Source of the DNA: Diadema setosum
Lineage: Eukaryota; Echinodermata; Echinoidea; Diadematoida; Diadematidae
Length of the DNA stretch: 64,000 nucleotides
NCBI RefSeq assembly: GCF_964275005.1
Contig: NC_092701.1
Location: forward strand, 12,296,288 to 12,360,287
Direction: 5' to 3'
In this document: piece after piece, positions 23,601 to 38,600 of the stretch
Position numbering within the stretch: the stretch's first letter is position 1
Layout of the letters: every line of letters begins with the position of its first letter
The notes under the pieces: model-generated
Told to the model about the DNA's origin: nothing
What the model saw: only the letters and a program-made list of their open reading frames with translations
Database searches by the model: none
Translations under genes and position numbers: made by a program

Positions 23601-26600
23601 TACCTCATGGCAAGTGTTGAGTATGACCTATCATATTTTTAGAAATTCTTTTTTCTTTTCTTTTTTTCATGTGATCCATTTAAAGGACCATTTTGATTTT
23701 CTCATTTGTCATCATTCTAACATGAAATTTGTACTTTAAAATGTTTGTTTCTGCAGGAAAAAGATTATAGCGAGCTTTAGAGATATGACCCTAAAGCTGA
23801 GATGACACAGCCTTCTAGATTATACAGTGGAAACAGTTATTTCATGCATGTGCATAGCACCAAGTTTTTGCCTAATTAGCATCATCTTGATGTTTGCATC
23901 GCAGATCTAAAGCTCACTATTAATGTGAAAGCATACGCTTATGTCAAACAGCAACAATTCATTTTTTGTGTGTATGCCTACATCAGTTGCCCCTGTTATG
24001 ATTCATCTGGTGTTTATGTAACAGCCATAAAAGAAGCAGATGATTGTCTGAATTAGTACTTAATGAGAAATTCATTCCTCAAAGTTTGACAAAGGGACAA
24101 GTTGATTGAATGAACATGACAAAAGTGCTTGATCCTTAAATGGTCCACTAAATTGTTGCCCCTGAACTCTAGTGAGCTGTCTGATGTGAGGGAACATGAC
24201 AAGGTGGTGACAGGGCAGGCCCAGCAGGCACAAGAACAGGTGAGTCTTGGCTAGATTCTTCTTAAATTTCAAATGTGAACTGCCCCTCCAGAAACTGAGA
24301 ACATACCTTCCTCTACGTGAGTATTGTATCCAACAGTATGACGAGAAGACGTATTTGGAAAGATGAGAATCCAAGGATACTTACAGTGAGAGGTTACTTG
24401 ATAAATGCTTGTCTATTGCCACATTGTACAATTAAGAACAGAACTCTTGAATATTTTGACTCCTGAGAGTGAGAAGATGATTGTTTGAAATACTTTGAAT
24501 TCCTTTCTTTCCTCCTGAATAACAGTCTTACTTGGTTCTCTTCAAGAGAAAAGTTTGTGAACTTCTCTTGGCAACCGAGACACAGTAAAGATTATGTTTA
24601 TAAGTCCAGTGTGCGTTGGTTTACTAAACATCCTAAAACTTCTAGCTTAGAGTCCTGTCAAAAGCTAAGTTGACTTTTTGGCAAGGTAGTATTGTTAATA
24701 CAGTCCATGATTGTGCTTGTATACATTCTGTGAGCTATGTCTTCTTCATGGTTCACATTATCTGTTTCCTCTTCCCTTGGTTCCGTTTGTGTACAGCTTG
24801 CTGCAGCACTAGCTGAGTCTGAGAAAAGTGCAAGGTAAAGACATTATTCCTTGAAACATTAACTATTCATGATTTTATCTGTAAACATCCATGTAGCATT
24901 TTGTTGCCTCTAAAAATGCTTGTAACTTTAATATGCCGCTTTGAATAACATCAACAGAAATTTTGTGATACAATAGTCCTTTTTTAAGTGCAGAACAGTT
25001 TCATGTGTAATTCAACATCAAAAATTCTCATGGCGAGTTTGTTTTCATATTGATAGAAATAATCATTTACTTTGACCCCAAACATGGAAGTATTAGCAAC
25101 TTTTTTTTTTTCATATCATGAATTACCTCATCTTTTTAATGCTGTGTATATTTTGATGTACCTTAACATGACCTTTCACCTCTACGTTCCCATCCAGTCT
25201 GCTGGGAGAGTACCATGAGCTCTATGAGCTCCAGAGACGACGTTTAGAGAAGCAGGTCTTCCACCTGTCGTCTGAGAGAGATCTGTGGAGCAATGCTGCC
25301 TACTCCCTGGCCCTCAAGGTAAATGGTCCTACCACCACATCAATGGTAGTTTGCTCCCCTGTGTCAAAGGATGCCACCCCAGCTTTTATGATCTGTTCGT
25401 TTCGATGTAAATGTGTGAAAGTCTGCATTACAGCAACATGTGATGATATTTCTTTCTTCTCTAGAGGATCTCCTTTTGGATCCCTTTCCAAGCATGATAT
25501 CCAATTAATATATTTGTTTTAAAAAAATGAAGCAAACACCTCAGCAATAATAGATTGTAAATCTAATTGGGAGTTTGCTGTATGACAGGAAACAGTATAT
25601 TCTCTGTTCATTCATTTCACCAACCTCACAATCTTTTTCTTCTTTTTTTATTGATTTTGGAGTAAGTTTGTTTTATTCCCTCAACATATTTAAGTTATTT
25701 TGGTCTTTGTCCAACCGTGACATTCAAATATATATGTCCAAAACTAAAAGTCAAGCTAGCACCCTAGCAAAACTGGATTGCACATTTATTTAGAAGCTGG
25801 CTGTATAACAGGAAACAACTGATTCTGTGTCATGCCTGCATTTATTTGACCAAACTTTATTTTGAGGTTTATTTTGTTTTATCCCCCACCCCCAATTTCA
25901 ATAATTTGAGATATTATTTCATTATCGCCCTGCTCTAGGTGACCGAGGCAAACTCCCTGTCCACTGCACGTCGTCTGCACATCTGCGAGAAGGCATGGTC
26001 CAAGCTGGCCAACCACTTTACCATTGTGCTCAGTGACAGAGATACAGTTCAACTTTCTGAGCTGCAGGTAATTCAACAAGTTAAAATCCCTTGATGATGA
26101 AAATGCTCCTATTTGCACATTGTCATGGTCTCAGTCTCAAAACCACAAAGATGAGTGTCCAGTTATATCACTTGTGGAATATGTCATTACCAAAGGAGAT
26201 ATATACCAGAAATGGGAGTGTTTGTTTTCATCGGAAGGCCACCTAGAAGAATGAAGGGAAATGAAGCACAAATGAAAGGAACATTCTGACTTTATAATTT
26301 ATCAAACTTGAGACAAATTTATACCAACTTAAGGGAATTTATAAATGAGCCTTAAAATTTCTTAAATGTTTCTACTATTACTGAAGTGATAATGCCAATT
26401 ATGTCATTAGTTAATCAATACACAAATCAAACTTCACATGCCCATGGATGTATTCAGGATGGAGGAAATTGAAATTGCTTGCCTGAGGTGCATTTACTTG
26501 AGAGAGATCTGTCCCATCTCTGTGGCATCTCATCACAGTGTTTCATCTCGAAGTATGTGAATATGATTGTCACCGAGAATAAGTACTCTGGTACAGATTA

Positions 26601-29600
26601 CCAAAAGCTTTCTTAGATGATGTAATCATAATATAGGCCTCCGTATAAATGTTGCTTAAGTGGCAATATGCCCAATTGTGATATTCCAATAATCATCACC
26701 ATAGCAACTCCTTGCATGAAACTTGTGTGTCTCTCCCGTCAGGTACTGGTGGAGCGCCATCGTAACCTCACCATTGAATTCAGCAAGGAGCTGGTGAAAG
26801 AGGATGCGGTTGCCAAGGAGAGACTGGCTCTCATCCGCAACGGCATCAAGAAGTGGATGGACCTCTTCTTTGGAACAGTTGTGTAAGTTCTTGTTCTGTT
26901 GTCATTTTGTAAATGTAGTATACGTCAAATGTTCGGTCAAATATTATGACATCAATTATTACTTTTTAAAGAAGCTTTTCATGTGGTTGAGCATTTCTGC
27001 TTTGACTTCAAAGAATCTCATTGTAAACCTTACACACTTGATTCGCACCATTTACATGTTACAGAATAAGGAATCTGTGCATCTTTTAATCTGAGATAAA
27101 ATTCAAATGAGCTATAAAAACATATTGGGAACAAATGGAAACATCAAATGGTGTCAGGATGGGCAAGATGTTGCATCAATAGTATGGATTTTTTTTCATG
27201 CTAAAATTGCCAATGTGATCATCATTTTTATCTCACAGTTGCTATTGATCATGGAAAATATCTACAAAATATTCAATTAATACTTTTCCAACTGCAAGTT
27301 GTACATCATGTTGCATATCATATATTTACTTATGCTGCTTTTACTTTTGTGTAAATGATATATGTATGTGCTTTACCATTAATCCTGCATATTAGTCATA
27401 TTAGCCATGTACCCAGCAGCTTCCATATGATTATTGCTAAATAATAAGTACCTTGTTAGAAACAGATTTATGGGGGTTTTTTTTTCAGTTGAAAGTGAGT
27501 CATGTCAACATTTGTGAAGAAATCTTTAGTAGTAATTTAACATACCATGTATGGATTAGTTTGAACTAAGTCTTGTTCCTGTCATCTCAAAGAGGGAGAG
27601 ATGGGGCGAGGATGTGCCAGTTGCTGCTCGATATGTTTCTGTTGAATGTTTTTACACTAAACACTCTGAATGAAGCCATTATGCCTTTCTATTTTTAAGT
27701 GTATGAATGAATTCATTGTGTTACCATCTGCAGCGGTGATAGGACTGGAACCCGTAAGACTAGTTTCCGGTATGTGGTTGAAACCCCAGTGAAACCTAAT
27801 TCAGTACATCGCTGGTGGATAGTAACTAGCAAAACTTTATTGATCTGAGTGCATTAAGAATGAAAACTAAAGAAACTCTGACTTGTCGGTGTTGAAAATG
27901 GCATTGTGCCATATGGGATACTTGGGCATTTAACACGGTTTCCTTCTTAATAATGTATTAAGAGAAAGGACTGCTACAAGGAAAACTTAACCACCAAAAC
28001 TTCTGCAACTTTGTGAGGTCCTCCTAATGTTACAGTATATTTGTTTTACATTTTGGGATTTGTAGAAAAGTATCTTGAGAAGTGTGCAGGTTATGTGTGT
28101 GTTTGCGAGACTGAGCAGTAATAGCTCTGTAATATAACTCGGGGCACGACCAATAAGTTCCTTGTGTGTATTCATCAAGATCTTAAAGGGATTGTACAGT
28201 ATTGGTGGAGATGAGAATTAGGCTTTCGACTTTTTGCGAGATACCAAGAAAACACTTGTGATGTAGTACAGAACATACCACTTTGAGAGGAATTCAAAGT
28301 TTATTTGATGAAAATCGGGTTTGGAATGACTGAAACATCCAAAAACAAAGCGATCGTAATAAAGTGTGGGTCCCACACTTTATTAGCATCGCTCTTTTTT
28401 GGATATCTCAGCCACTTCAAAACCAGTTTTCATCAAATGTATGTTGAATTTCTCATAGAATTACGTATGCTCTTTCATATTTCATAAAAGGTTTCTCATT
28501 ATCTCACCAAAACAAAAAACAAAAAAAACAAAAAAATGTTAGAAACCTGAAATTAGGTCTCAACCAGAACTATACGATCCCTTTAAATGATAGACATTAG
28601 TGAATTGGAAGCCAGTGCAGATCACTCAAAATAGGATTAATCCTTGAGAATACGGATCTGCTACAGATCAACCGAGAATTGGTGTTTTATCATTCTTGTT
28701 TATTGTCTTTAAGTTTTGTATCGGTGTGGTGCCTTTTGTTTGTCCTAGAAGCAAAACTTTCTTATGTATATAATTATATGTATTGTTTCTTATGAATGAT
28801 TTGTGTTGTATAATGACTGTGAACGGAATGTTCCAATGACTTTGCATGCTAATAATGCATAACTCTGACTGACAACTATCCACTGTTTTCTCAAGATCTC
28901 CCATCACACTTTGCAAAATAGGGCAGTATTATCTTTTCCGGTATTGTTGAATGACCTCAGTTCGTTAATTTCTGTGTCCCGCAAACTTTGTAGTTGATGA
29001 TGCTTAGTTTTTAGTCTCATCTAAATTTGCTTCCATATTTAACTATCTGACGGTGCAAAACTTTTTCAAGTGCTCAATGTGGTATTTACCAATGCAAAGC
29101 CTAATGCCTGCTTGCTTCTGATGGATTTCTGCTCTATATCTCCTGAAAAATAGGATAAACACTCCAGAAAATTCTAATTTATTGTCATTGTGTGTTCACT
29201 TATAAAGGAATCAATACACTTATAATCAGAAGAAGAAATGTAATACTTGGTACAAGCATTTTCAGACTGTTAGCAGTTCTGGGAGTAATTTGATAAACAG
29301 ATTGGAGGTTTGATATACAACTAACAATGATTGCAGTAATTGTCACAACTACATTAACACTCAAAGTGAATTGGTTTTATGTGGCTGCTACTGTGGCAAC
29401 AGTAATAATTCTAGGGTGAAGTTGTTGCAAAGTATTTTATGAAATTGAGCCTTGGTATTGAGAATGATCATATCGGGCATAGAAGCTTGTTTTGCTTTGT
29501 TTGGTGTTTAGCAAAAATTGATTTGTAAGTGTTGTGTGCAGGTTTTGACTATCACAGGTGTTCTCTTGTATAATTTGTGATGGTTTAATGGTTTCAAACA

Positions 29601-32600
29601 CACTAATGGTTGTTTATTTGTAATTATTTGATTTGAAAATTATGTAATCATAAATGTTTTACAATCAATGTTATTGCTGAATTAGCATAATTATTTCTGT
29701 TATCATTATCATTATCATTATTATTACTATTTTTAGTGTCATCACCATTATTGCCATTGTTATCATCGTGCAATGGTAGCAATGATTATGGTGCTAATGA
29801 TAAGTGGTACAGCTACTTAGTAGTTAGGATGTTCTACACTGGGCAAATATGGCAGCGCTAAAGGTATTTTTGACTGTTGTTTTTCAATCTTCAAATGTGT
29901 AATGCAACCAACTGTACTTGGTGAATTACATTCTTTCAATGTGTTAGCAATAAGAGCAAGATTTTTGTAATACTTTTGAATTTAGAGTGTAGAACATTCC
30001 CAGAAGCTGTATCATATTGCTGAAATACTACATGATACTGCTTTTTCGTTTTACAATGGCAAATGAGTATAATCCTCAGCATGAAATATCAATGTAACCA
30101 ATCCTCTTCATTGTTAGCTGATGATTCACCCTGATTTATGATTTAAATCTTGTCCATCTACCCTCCTTGCCTTCTTGCTTGCATGCTTCTCTTTACATGT
30201 AACGGAATGTGTTGCATGCATGTGCATGGCTAATTCCTGCACGCTCCATGTCTCCTGGTTGGCTTATTATAGAGGCCAGCTAGAGGCGAGCATCATCGAG
30301 TCGGACTTTGTGTCTGGGCGGCAGTCGTCAAGGTGATCTAAAGTTGCACCCGTTTGTATCTTTTTTCACGTTTGCGGTCTGCATTGCACGCACCACTATT
30401 ACTGGTGGAACGATATTCACCGCGTACAGCCTCACACTACCTCATTCCAGATCCATGCACCCTTTGCAGAAATTATATATTCCTTTGCACCATTTCTGCC
30501 AACTTTCGTGTTAATGCTCTTTCCCTATTTCACTCTCAAATCTTCTCCTTCTTCTTTTTCTGCTGCTGGATTTATTCTCACAAGATGGCTAGAACCTCAT
30601 CACTGACATGCTCTTCCCTCATGTCTTCAGTTTGAGAAAGTTGTTTTGACACATGGAGCTTTGTTTTTTTTATGGTTTGTTTTTGTTAACTTCTGTATGT
30701 TTTTAGATGTGGCAAAAAAGAGGTTGTTTAGACTTTTCTCGTGTGAAATTGTAAGATATTTGTCAGCTGTATAGATTTTTTTTTTAGACTGTTGTTTCTG
30801 AACTTTGTTCACTTACACTTGAAAAAGAAAATCTATTTCTTCCTGATTGATATTATGTTTTTTCATTCATCCATGAGAAAACTGCACTGCCAAGTTTAGT
30901 AGCTCAGCTCCAAAGCTATTCTCACATTTCTTGGTATCATTCATGTCAAAAATGAAGAAGAAGGAGAAGAAAAACTCTGCCATGGTCAGACAAATACATC
31001 CTTTTGAATTTCCATATTTGTACATACAGCTGAAGGTTCTATTTTTCATAAAAGAATACAAATTGTATTTGTTTATTTTTTTACAATTACCTAATGAGGT
31101 TTCTTAGTTTTCATATGAAGACTTTTTTCCCATTTCATATAGAGTATGTTCTCAGTCTTGTTCACTTGCTCATTTAATCATGTTAACTGTCTCAGCATGG
31201 TTACATAGTCAATTCCATGGTTAATAGAATCAGTGACATACTTAGAAAGTCATAGTGATAGAGGTATACATGTGTGTAATTTCTTACATTTCATAAAGTA
31301 GATTTAGAGTGATTCTTAGCCTGAGTAACACTTTGTGTACAATGTGTAGCTAGAGAAATACGTACTTAACAGATACTTTGAGGGAACTAGTAGAGAAAAA
31401 TTTAAAGTATGTCAGGATAACTCAGTTAATGAGTGATTTTTTCATATAATTGCTCTTATTTATTGATGTCCATAAAATGTTTGAAAACTGGCATGATTAT
31501 CAGTGAGACAGAGATAGAAGTAGATAGATAGATAGATGATAATCAATGAGACAGAAATGGAAGTAGATAGGTAGATAGATAGTATAGATAGATAGATAGA
31601 TAGGTAGACAGATAGATAGATAGATATAAATAGATTGATAAGTAGGTAGAAAGATGGGTAGGTAGATAGATGAATACAAATTGTAGATAGATATGTAGGT
31701 AGGATGGTAGATAGATAGGTAGATAGATAGGATAGACAGATAGATAGGTAAATAGATAGATAGAGATAGATAGGTAAATAGATAGATAACAGATATATAG
31801 AAAGATAAATTGATAGGTTGGTTGATAGATCTATAGATAGAAAGGTACATTCATAGATAGAGTAATAGATAGACAGAGAGAGAGAATGAGAGATAGATGG
31901 ATGGGTAGATAGATAGATAGATAGATAGATGGATAGGTAGATAGATAAATGGATATGTAGATAGATGAATAGAGAGTGAGAGATGGAAAGAAAGGCAGAT
32001 AGATAGAGGTAGAAACAGAGACCTGAAGGAGAGTGATTGAATTATGTAATTTGCACCATATCATATCATGCCTTAACAATACAAAAACTCCTGACAAACT
32101 GATCATTGCTTTCTGATTGGTCTGGAGATCAATGAATGCAGTGTGACAGTGTGTGCAGCACCTTTGCTATTGGTGAATATAAATGCATATTCATGATATA
32201 CAGTAGGTGGGCCAGGAAACCTTTATGTATTCTTGCACAGGTGTGGGCCATTGTAACTGTTATGCAGTGTGTATGCACACCTCCCATTTACCATTCCCCT
32301 ATAAAACTGCCATCAGATCCATAATGATTTACATGCCCATATCTATAAGCTACTATCAATTTACTAGCACTACACCTTTGAAGCATCTACAAAGATTATT
32401 TTAAACGAAAGTATGTCAGTGTACTTTATTTCGTTAGAAATTCATGAATGCTGATACAGACTTGTTTCCACAAAGAACCCGTAAATAAGAATGACATACG
32501 TTTGTAGATGCAAACTTGTTGCATATATACAGACAATTTTCATCTCCATTGTAGTAGCAGGAAATTTTTAGCTGGTATATCCTACTTTGTCCTTGTCATA

Positions 32601-35600
32601 TGATCACATCAGAAAAGAAAGACAACAAGAAACCCTTTTGTCATGGATAGCTGAATTCCTGTTGACAAAAGCCATTCACTTTATACTTTCTAATGCTGCA
32701 GTACAGTTTTTATGCTCTGTTTTACTAGATATGCCATATATGAGTTGAAGGATGAACATTTCAAATAAAAATCATCAAAACTGGCAAAAAAAATGCTGTC
32801 AGTATCATAATTCATATTTCATTTGTGCATTTCACCATTCCTTACAATCCTTCCCACGCTATTGCTTGATATAATTTCCATTTTTACCCCAATGATGTGT
32901 TCTTCAGCTGCTACTGCTGCTGGTCCTTCAGCTGCTACTGCTGCTGATGACCAGTTTATGCACAACTGCCCTAGCTGTCCTTGGTAGCATGTTTCCACTA
33001 AATGTTGTCATTTAATGGTAGCTTTATTCCCCCTCCCCCCCCCCACCCCCCATACTGCCATGGTCCAGGAGGCGTGGTACATTGGTCGAATCACTGCAAA
33101 TGCACTGCATAATATATGCTGTATCTGAAAAAAAAAACACAACAACTTCATACTGATGTATATGTTTTGCTGATTAAGCGATGTAAGACAATTATCATTG
33201 ATAATACAGCTCATTACCTGTTGAAGAGAATGATCCCTCTATATTGCAGTTTGTTTGGGGTTTTTTTTTTGCCTTTAATGAGCTTTAAACTTCCCTTTAT
33301 TTTGAACCTATATACACAATGTCGGTAATTCAATATTATTCCTCTGAGCTCCAACGTAAAAAGACAAGAAATTGAAGGGATATCTTGATGCCTTATTTCC
33401 AAGGGGTAAATTTTAGCTTAAATATATTAAACATATGTCACTCTGTATGCCTTTTTTTTTCCTGTCTGATGGCTACTGACCTGTTTCCAACAAGATTTAA
33501 ACATTTTGTACAGAGTAAAGGTGACTTATTGTAGGTGGGAGCTCAACATTTGAGATGAGACTTTGCGATGTGGTGTGTTAACATTGCAGTTGTGACAGTA
33601 TATACTGTATGTCCAAAAAAAATTACAGCCGTACCCTCCGCAGTGATAACTTTAAAATAGTGAATTAATCCAAACACAATTTCATGGTATGAAACTATAA
33701 CTCACTGCCCACATCTTACAGAAAAACCCATTCACAGAGACTCCAACTCTCCCGTTTTCGACAGGAGATCTCCCGCCGAAAACCCATTTTTGCAAAATCT
33801 CCCGTTCTCCCGTTTGAGATTTAACTTCTCCCGCCCTGGCTCTTTGTCTCCCGTTGGAAAGGATTTCTTACTTATTTCTATCGTGTGTTGAAAAAATAGG
33901 CCTTAGATAGCACAAGAGAGCATCTAGAACCCTAGGAACTTCGCACACATCAAGTTGGAGTCTCCCGTTTGCTAGGGGTTTCAGGCGGGAGAATCTCCAG
34001 ATCAGAAGGTGCTTTGGGTTGGAGTCTCTGCATTCAGTTTGCGTCAGTGGTCAAAGAGAAATGAGGATTTTTATACAGAATGTCAGGAATCCCTTCCCTC
34101 CAAGTTCTGTCTATTGTGTTTACACATTAACATGCAGTTCCAAGAGCGTTCAAGTGTTAAACTTGGAAGAATCAGACTCATGACATGCTTTACAACAATC
34201 CACATTTCTATAAGATGACTTTTGCATTAATTATGTTAGTGATATCTTCAAGAAATCCCTTCCAAATGAGATTCAAGATGAAATGCTTATACAATTTACA
34301 TGTTTGGGTGGCTACATTGTATTTTTATGCCTCCGCAACGAAGTGGCCGGAGGCATTATGTTTTCGGGTCGTCCGTCCGTCCGTACATCCGTACGTCCGT
34401 ACGTCCCGTTTTGTTTTTGTCGATATCTCAAGAACCGTGTGGTGGTTTTACATCAAACTTGGTATGAGGGTATATCCTTGTTGTTGTTTTTTTTTTTTTT
34501 ACTTGATGTATGGCATGTATTACCCAATATATATTTTTGGGGAAGTTTCTTGCCAAAAGGTCAAAGGTCAAAAGGTAAAAGGTCAAGTGAAAGTGCTAAA
34601 TTGCACTTTTTCCTCCATATCTCGAAAGTAACTCAAGGTATCATCATGAAACTTACATATTTATGCATGTTTAACCTAACAGTGATTCTCTTTGGAACTG
34701 TGAGGTCAAAGGTCAAAGGCCAGGTTTAGATAATGCTATTTTCCCATTTGATACTGAAATTATACTTTTTCTCAATACCTTGAAAATTACTCAATGCATA
34801 AACTCATAAAAGGGTCAATAGTCAAGTAAAAATCATCAGTTCCCCAAAAATCTGCACTCTGACATTTTAATCATTCATCCAATTGAACCTAGTTCTAGGA
34901 AAGTGAACATTCAGCACATTTGTGTCAAACCTTTCATTTTAATATTTTGCCAATTATGTTAAACTGTCATCACACATTGTCAAGACATTGTACTATAGAC
35001 CTATTACGAGAACCATGCATTATGGCGGAGGCATATCAGTAGCCGTAGCGATATATCTAGTATATTTTGAAATGATTTGTCAGCATTATGGTGTATCTGA
35101 TATTGTGCGCTGAGTTTTGACATGATGACAATAAAGCACGGTCATGTTGGTGAGATGGAGTTGAAGAGAAGAGTTTGACCCCCATTTTGATCTCCATACT
35201 AACAGGGCCAGCGAGAAGCTGAACACCATCCTCCAAGCCCCGAGCCTGGAGATGATCCAAGCCCTGTATGAAGACATCAGACTGTGGGAGGAGGTAAGAC
35301 TTGGGAGTCTGAACACACAAGACTATACTCTGATACTAAAACCTCACTCATTCGCCATCACTGCGACTATTTGTCAGTATACTATGTGCTACTACTTTGA
35401 TGAAGAGTAAAATCTTCAAAGTCAGTGAATTTGAAAAATAACAGACAAAGCTTTATTCATTTAAGAAAAAGAGAATGATTATATCTGAAGGCACCCCCAC
35501 CCCCCCCCCCAAAAAAAAATGTGTATACATTAGGCCTACCTGACACAATTTGCCAGCAAGTGTCATTTTCAAGCAAAAAAAGCAGATAACAGAATATGTT

Positions 35601-38600
35601 TCTTGCCATGTGTATGCACAGTTCCAAAACAAAGGATATAGTTATAAATTTATTGTTGTGACTTCTTTAAATATTGTCTTGCAAAGTTTTCTTGAAGTCA
35701 CATAATAAAGGCAATCCAAACCGTTTGTCCATGTCAACTACTTTCTAATTTGTATCAGTGATTATGTTGCCTTTGCTCTGAGTGTGCAACAGCGATGTAA
35801 GTGCAGAGATGACTTTTTATTTTCCTCCCTGCGACAGAATCTGAACAAAGAGGTGGAGAAGTTTGGAGGTGACACCCTCCTGGGCCACGAGGATAGCCTC
35901 TACCAGGTCAAGAAGCAGACTGACCAGTGGTCCGAGACGGCCATCCAGATCTTCAGCCGCCACATGCCCAGCGACGGCTCAGACTACCCCGAGCATGACA
36001 AGCTTGTGGAGATGAACAAGGTAGAGAATGCCTCTTGGCTGCCCAAAATCAGTTTCCAACTTGTGGCGCCATCTGTTGATAGAGTATTTTGTTTGTTTCT
36101 AGATTCACTTTTCATATTTGTATACACCACATTATATTGCATCTATAGTCCTTTACACAATATCAATTCATGGTGATGGGACTTTGTGTTTGTATACAAC
36201 CATTCCTGATCATTTTCATGTGTATCCAATAGTATTGTATTTCACTGAAGCTCCTATAGTCATTATTATCATTATCATGGTTATCTGTAAATTTGGTCCT
36301 GTAAAAGCACAAAGTACTTTCGGATAGGTTTCAGTGTACACATATAAAGAGTTTATTTGCAAAAGGGGCTAGATCCACGTTTAGTACTTTGGAGAAAAAT
36401 TTGGTTTGTTTGTGAGAATTTGTACACAAGTGGATGTGAATCTAATTTTGCGATAATTTCTATTCAAACGGTTGACTGGAGTTGAAATTTTTCACTGTAA
36501 CTAACTCAAATGGAATGCTATGCAGTGATGCTAATAACTCAGTTTTCATCAAAAATGGATCTAGCCCCTTTTGCAAATAAACTCTTCATATAAGATAAAA
36601 GGCACCAGTGGAAGGGTGTTGATAAGGAAACACATATTTCATCATACCTTCCTAATGCTTTGGATGACTGTCGCCATCATACCCTACACCCCTCTCCTCC
36701 CCTCCCCCCCCCCCCAAAAAAAAAAATAAATAAATAAATAAATAAAAATAGCATTTGCTACTTTTCCTTTGCTTGCGAGTATTTTTTTTTTTCTTCATAA
36801 GACGAATTTTGGCTTGTTTTTAATTCTGTGGAGTCAAATCATAAGTAGTGTTGCATTAACAAACAAATAAATCTGTGTGCTTTTTTGTATGCACTAGTTT
36901 CTGGTTGGGCAAAATGCATGAAGATTCCACACCGCAAAAATTTCCACTTTTACTGACCTCATTTGCATTGTATGTCTATAATCTTTGCCCATTTTCATCT
37001 TACTGAAATCACATACAGTCAAACCTCTCTCTGCACACATTTGGTTCATGTAAAGTCACTGAAATCATTTTGACAGTTTACCAGTTTGGAATTTACTTTC
37101 CCAACCTGCTTACAGTGACCACCTCCCTTCAGTGGTCACTTTTTTTCAATTTCCCTCGATTAGCTGCAACAGACAGGTGTGGCTGTATCCCTTGTATATT
37201 GCACACATAGAGATGGACATGGAGACAAATATTATTATTTTTATTTATCAAACAAACTTATATTACTGCTACCAGGTATAGTATAGTTTTTAAATCACTT
37301 TGCAAACTCTGCCTGCTTTCATTCACATTCTATTTTGTATTATTGTTATGGCTCACGTGTAGAGCAATTTCATCTTTTACAATATTCAATCATGAATGTA
37401 CATTCCTTCCATTTATCCACCTTGTCTTATATCAATTTGTTTCGTCCCGCCCCACTGCACTTACAGGTCACAGAGGTAAAAGATCTAACGTGTGTGTTGC
37501 ATGCTGTACTAAATCTCTGCCATGCTGTCAGATACGAGACAGTTAAAGGGAATTAACGCTGTGTAGTGTTGGCCTGAAATTGCTCTTAACAAGACTCGTG
37601 TAATGCTTGAATACCTTTTGATATTTTCTTGATGTGGAAATCATCTTTGTCAGAGAACTTTCAATGCAGTTTGTCATTTTAAGCTCTTGTTTCTGCGTGG
37701 AATCAAGGAATATTAGTCAATTTCCTTGCAGGAAAAATTGTAACAATGTTAAAGGACAAGTTCACCTTCATAAACATAAGGATCAAGAGAATGCAGCAAT
37801 ATTAGTAGAACACATCAGTGAAAGTTTGAGGAAAATTGGACAATCGATGCAAAAGTTATGAATTTTTAAAATTTTTGTGTTGGAACCGCTGGATGAGGAG
37901 ACTACTACAGCTTGTGAGTCATATGCGTACAACAGTATAAAGAAAATGTAAAGAAAATTCAACATATTTTCACTTTTTTTCAAATAATAAAAGAGCACTT
38001 GACTTGCCTCTTTCTAAAGGCAGGGGGAATAATATTACCCCTAACATATGTCAGTAACGAGTCAAGGGAATGTGTACTTTTATCAAAAGATGAAATTTTG
38101 TGAAATTCTCTTTATATTTTCCTTATATTGTTGTACGCATGTGACATCTAAGTTATTCATACACTGCAGTAGTCTTCTCATCCAGCGTTTACTGCACAAA
38201 AACTTCAAATATGCATAACTTTTGAACGGAATGTCCGATTTTCCTCAACTTTCAATGATGTGTTCTACTAATATTGCTACATTCTCTCAATCCTTATGTT
38301 TATGAAGGTGAACTTGTCCTTTAAATCAAACTTTGTAAATGGTAATTGATTCAAGAAAAGTCTTGATGCCATCAAAAGCATCATAATATTTGCAATTTTC
38401 TTTCATTATATGTTTCATTTCAACCATTTGTCTGACCTGATAGTGCTGTTTCAAAATATGTTTTATGCTTTAACCTTTTAGATCCTCTATATTATGCTAT
38501 ACGATCACACAGTTGATTAGAATTAGAAGTAATTTGATCAAAACTAGTGCATAGCTACCAACAGTTATGGTTGATGATGCTGATTTTATTTTGTTTTTAT

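Noticed and set aside
31500..32106. Minus-strand frames encoding Tyr-Leu-Ser-Ile repeats
   Set aside because: Direct translation of the GATA tetranucleotide array.
34185..34729. Two 148-aa frames near 34.2-34.7 kb
   Set aside because: They run through the family B transposon with its GTCCGTCC tract and show no protein similarity.
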